Shown one piece after another: positions 6,769-8,455 of a stretch of DNA of 8,455 nt (positions are counted from its first letter, which is position 1; every line of letters starts with the position of its first letter). The notes under the pieces were generated by a model. It saw only the letters and a program-made list of their open reading frames with translations, had not been told where the DNA came from and searched no databases. Origin of the DNA: Clostridia bacterium (GTDB lineage Bacteria > Bacillota > Clostridia > Saccharofermentanales > UBA5734); NCBI GenBank assembly GCA_009929975.1, contig RZZF01000067.1, positions 1 to 8,455 of the forward strand. The letters run 5' to 3'. The translations under genes were made by a program, and so were the position numbers.

Positions 6769-7071
6769 CACAATAGATCCTATTTCGAAAAAAGAAGCGC
6801 TCTGATCGGGATATTTGTTCATCAAGCCGCGGGCAACGTTGTTTCCCATGGATCTGCCAACACAGGAAACCTCCAGACTGTGGGTAAGGCGGTTGTGTAC
6901 AAATATATTGCCCGGCAGCGGAAATACCTGCGTCTTATTCTGTAACCGGCGGAATGGGGCCGAAAATATCAGCCGGTCGTAATCCCTCTGAAAGTCAGTT
7001 CTATCGTGCTTCCTGTCGTGGTATTCTTCCATTCCGAAACGTTTGTCGGACAATAATTGGTTCCAGTTCAT
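6751..7071 (-). pseudogene. dgt: dGTPase N-terminal fragment, cut before the HD motif
   Basis: The first 107 residues match bacterial dGTP triphosphohydrolases of the HD superfamily, which cleave dGTP to deoxyguanosine and triphosphate. Visible family motifs are RTDFQRDYDRLIFSAPFRRL (24-43), NKTQVFPL (45-52) and NRLTHSLEVSCVGRS (60-74), which holds the first metal-ligand His64. The family then needs AHDMGNPPFGH at about 107-117. Here the reading changes to ADLGDTRA at exactly that point, so the HD pair and everything after it (roughly two thirds of a normal protein) are missing. ATG 7071 is preceded by an AT-rich leader with no Shine-Dalgarno site, as expected in Bacteroidetes. The fragment cannot be an active enzyme. 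Loss by contig chimerism is more likely than true decay, because no stop or frameshift precedes the break. Confidence 0.8.
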
Positions 7072-7147
7072 TTGATTTGAATTTATCGGATCATCTTTCT
7101 ACAAAGATATAAAATAAAGATATATAATAATGTAGAGACACAAAAAC
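7072..7147 (-). other. AT-rich upstream region of the dGTPase fragment
   Basis: This is an AT-rich spacer between the aminotransferase terminator and the dGTPase start. No small gene was seen. It holds the candidate -7 box listed separately. Confidence 0.5.
7102..7109 (-). promoter_or_regulatory. Bacteroidetes-type -7 box before the dGTPase fragment
   Basis: TATCTTTG on the minus strand matches the Bacteroidetes -7 consensus TAnnTTTG and would give a leader of about 24 bases. No clear TTG element is found about 19-21 bases further upstream, so the assignment is tentative. Confidence 0.35.
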
Positions 7148-7183
7148 AAAGCCCGGATCAACTATTATGAAGATCCGGGCTTT
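7148..7183 (-). terminator. Intrinsic terminator of the aminotransferase gene
   Basis: A perfect 12-base-pair inverted repeat (AAAGCCCGGATC at 7148-7159, GATCCGGGCTTT at 7172-7183) encloses a 12-base loop. On the minus strand the stem is followed by TTTGTTTTTG, a good T-run. It begins 23 bases after the aminotransferase stop. In the plus direction the run is weak (TTTACTATAT), so it acts mainly for the minus strand. Confidence 0.88.
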
Positions 7184-7206
7184 ACTATATGTTAACGGTT
7201 GTCTGC

Positions 7207-8400
7207 TTATTTCAATGCAGCCAATGCGTTTTTGATACGTTTGATTGCTTCAACCAGATTTTCGTCTGATGTGGCATACGAGAAACGAATACACTCGGGA
7301 GCTCCGAAAGCAGCTCCGCCAACCGTTGCAACGTGTCCTTCTTCCAACAGATACATGGCCAGGTCGCCTGCATCCTGAATAACACGGTCGCCGGCTTTTT
7401 TACCATAATATGAACTCACTTCGGGGAACAGATAGAATGCGCCCTGCGGATTGTTTATTTTGATGCCCGGTATATCCTTACACAAATTTACAACCAGGTC
7501 GCGACGGCGCAGGAATGCATTGCGCATTTCGGCTACACACGACTGATCGCCCGAGAATGCTACTTCGGCAGCTTTTTGAGCTACGGAGCAAGGTCCTGAT
7601 GTATACTGGCCCTGCAGTTTGTTACAAGCCTTGGCAATCCACAGAGGAGCGGCAATAAAGCCAATACGCCATCCGGTCATCGCATAAGCTTTAGATACCC
7701 CGTTGATAACCACTACGCGGTCTTTGATCGATTCGAACTGAGCAATACTTTCGTGTGCTCCAACATAGTTGATATGTTCGTAAATTTCGTCGGACAATAC
7801 GATGATATTAGGATACTTTGCCAATACTTCGGCCAATCCTGCCAGCTCTTCCTTGCTGTAAACACTTCCGGTAGGATTGGAAGGAGAACAAAGGATGATC
7901 GCTTTCGATTTAGGCGTAATGGCTGCTTCAAGCTGAGCTGGTGTAATCTTAAAGTCCTGTTCGATTCCGGCGGAGATAACCACGTTGGTACCTTCGGCCA
8001 GTTTAACCATCTCAACGTAGCTTACCCAATAAGGAGCAGGTACGATTACTTCGTCGCCCGGACCGATAATACTTAGTAATACGTTGCAAACAGATTGCTT
8101 TGCACCACCTGATACAATAATCTGGTCTGTTGTATAGGTCAGACCGTTCTCGTTTTTCAACTTAGCAACGATAGCCTTACGCAGATCAAGATAACCGGGA
8201 ACAGGAGAGTAGAACGAGTAATTATCGTCTACGGCTTTTTTTGCTGCTTCCTTAATATGATCGGGTGTAAAGAAATCTGGCTCACCTACACTAAGGTTGA
8301 TTACATCGATTCCTTGTGCCTTAAGTTCGTTACTCTTTTGAGACATCGCCAATGTTTCCGATGGCGATAAACTTGCTAAACGATCTGAAACTTGTGTCAT
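7207..8400 (-). CDS. Class I pyridoxal-phosphate aspartate aminotransferase
   Basis: This enzyme swaps amino groups between aspartate and 2-oxoglutarate to give oxaloacetate and glutamate, using pyridoxal phosphate in the cytoplasm. The protein is 397 aa, normal for class I subgroup Ib enzymes. Key positions are GGAKQ (98-102), PAPYW (121-125), SNPTG with Asn175 (174-178), SDEIYEH with Asp204 and Tyr207, and the Schiff-base Lys237 in SKAYAMTGWRIG. Arg245 follows it, and IRFSYA has the substrate-carboxylate Arg372. Wording such as DVINLSVGEPDF and KLQGQYTSGPCS is typical of Bacteroidales homologues. The open frame extends to a TTG at 8442, but those 14 residues overlap the promoter box; ATG 8400 gives the usual MTQVSDRL opening. 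No Shine-Dalgarno site is seen, and codon use is more AT-rich than in the left genes. Exact substrate range is inferred. Confidence 0.92.
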   Translation of the reverse strand: MTQVSDRLASLSPSETLAMSQKSNELKAQGIDVINLSVGEPDFFTPDHIKEAAKKAVDDNYSFYSPVPGYLDLRKAIVAKLKNENGLTYTTDQIIVSGGAKQSVCNVLLSIIGPGDEVIVPAPYWVSYVEMVKLAEGTNVVISAGIEQDFKITPAQLEAAITPKSKAIILCSPSNPTGSVYSKEELAGLAEVLAKYPNIIVLSDEIYEHINYVGAHESIAQFESIKDRVVVINGVSKAYAMTGWRIGFIAAPLWIAKACNKLQGQYTSGPCSVAQKAAEVAFSGDQSCVAEMRNAFLRRRDLVVNLCKDIPGIKINNPQGAFYLFPEVSSYYGKKAGDRVIQDAGDLAMYLLEEGHVATVGGAAFGAPECIRFSYATSDENLVEAIKRIKNALAALK

Positions 8401-8439
8401 ATCACTTCTATTTGTATTGAATGTTTTGTTATATCGTGA

Positions 8440-8447
8440 CAAAAATA
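8440..8447 (-). promoter_or_regulatory. Bacteroidetes-type -7 box of the aminotransferase gene
   Basis: TATTTTTG on the minus strand matches TAnnTTTG and would give a leader of about 33 bases before ATG 8400. The partner TTG element near -33 would lie outside the window, so it cannot be checked. Its position shows that the TTG start at 8442 is not used. Confidence 0.45.
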
Positions 8448-8455
8448 GATAATAG

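Noticed and set aside
6595..7071. A new dGTPase-HEAT fusion protein
   Set aside because: The break coincides with a change of base composition and expression signals, and it destroys the HD site, so a chimeric join is the simpler explanation.
1..8455. CRISPR arrays, insertion sequences, tRNA or rRNA genes, toxin-antitoxin pairs
   Set aside because: No regularly spaced repeats, transposase motifs, structural RNA signatures or paired small genes were found on reading both strands.

Overview
All recognisable genes lie on the minus strand. The window appears to join DNA from two unrelated bacteria, with a sharp seam at about 6748-6768.

Left part, 1 to about 6750. This is a Gram-positive (Firmicutes, probably Clostridia-like) chromosomal cluster. 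In transcription order it reads hprK, murB, rapZ, yvcK, whiA, trmL and an M20 metallopeptidase. Gaps run from 2 to about 70 bases, and most starts have good Shine-Dalgarno (SD) sites, so the set looks like one operon behind a possible promoter upstream of hprK. The neighbourhood joins catabolite signalling (HPr kinase), cell-wall precursor synthesis (MurB), two UDP-GlcNAc-linked regulators (RapZ, YvcK) and the WhiA regulator. A tRNA wobble methyltransferase and a peptidase follow. Before hprK is the 3' end of an unidentified HEAT-like protein.

Right part, about 6751 to 8455. This is Bacteroidetes-type DNA. It holds the N-terminal third of a dGTPase and a complete class I aspartate aminotransferase with a strong intrinsic terminator. 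Base composition is visibly more AT-rich, SD sites are absent, and the upstream regions carry Bacteroidetes-type -7 boxes (TAnnTTTG).

At the seam one open frame runs from the dGTPase N-terminus into the HEAT-like tail. It breaks exactly where the dGTPase HD metal-binding motif should begin. The likeliest explanation is a chimeric metagenome contig or clone; a real rearrangement is less likely. No new defence, mobile or biosynthetic system was recognised. The best biological observations in the left part are an unusually short WhiA that seems to lack most of its first homing-endonuclease-like lobe, a consensus extended -10 placed so that whiA mRNA could be leaderless, and a 12-base direct repeat between murB and rapZ.
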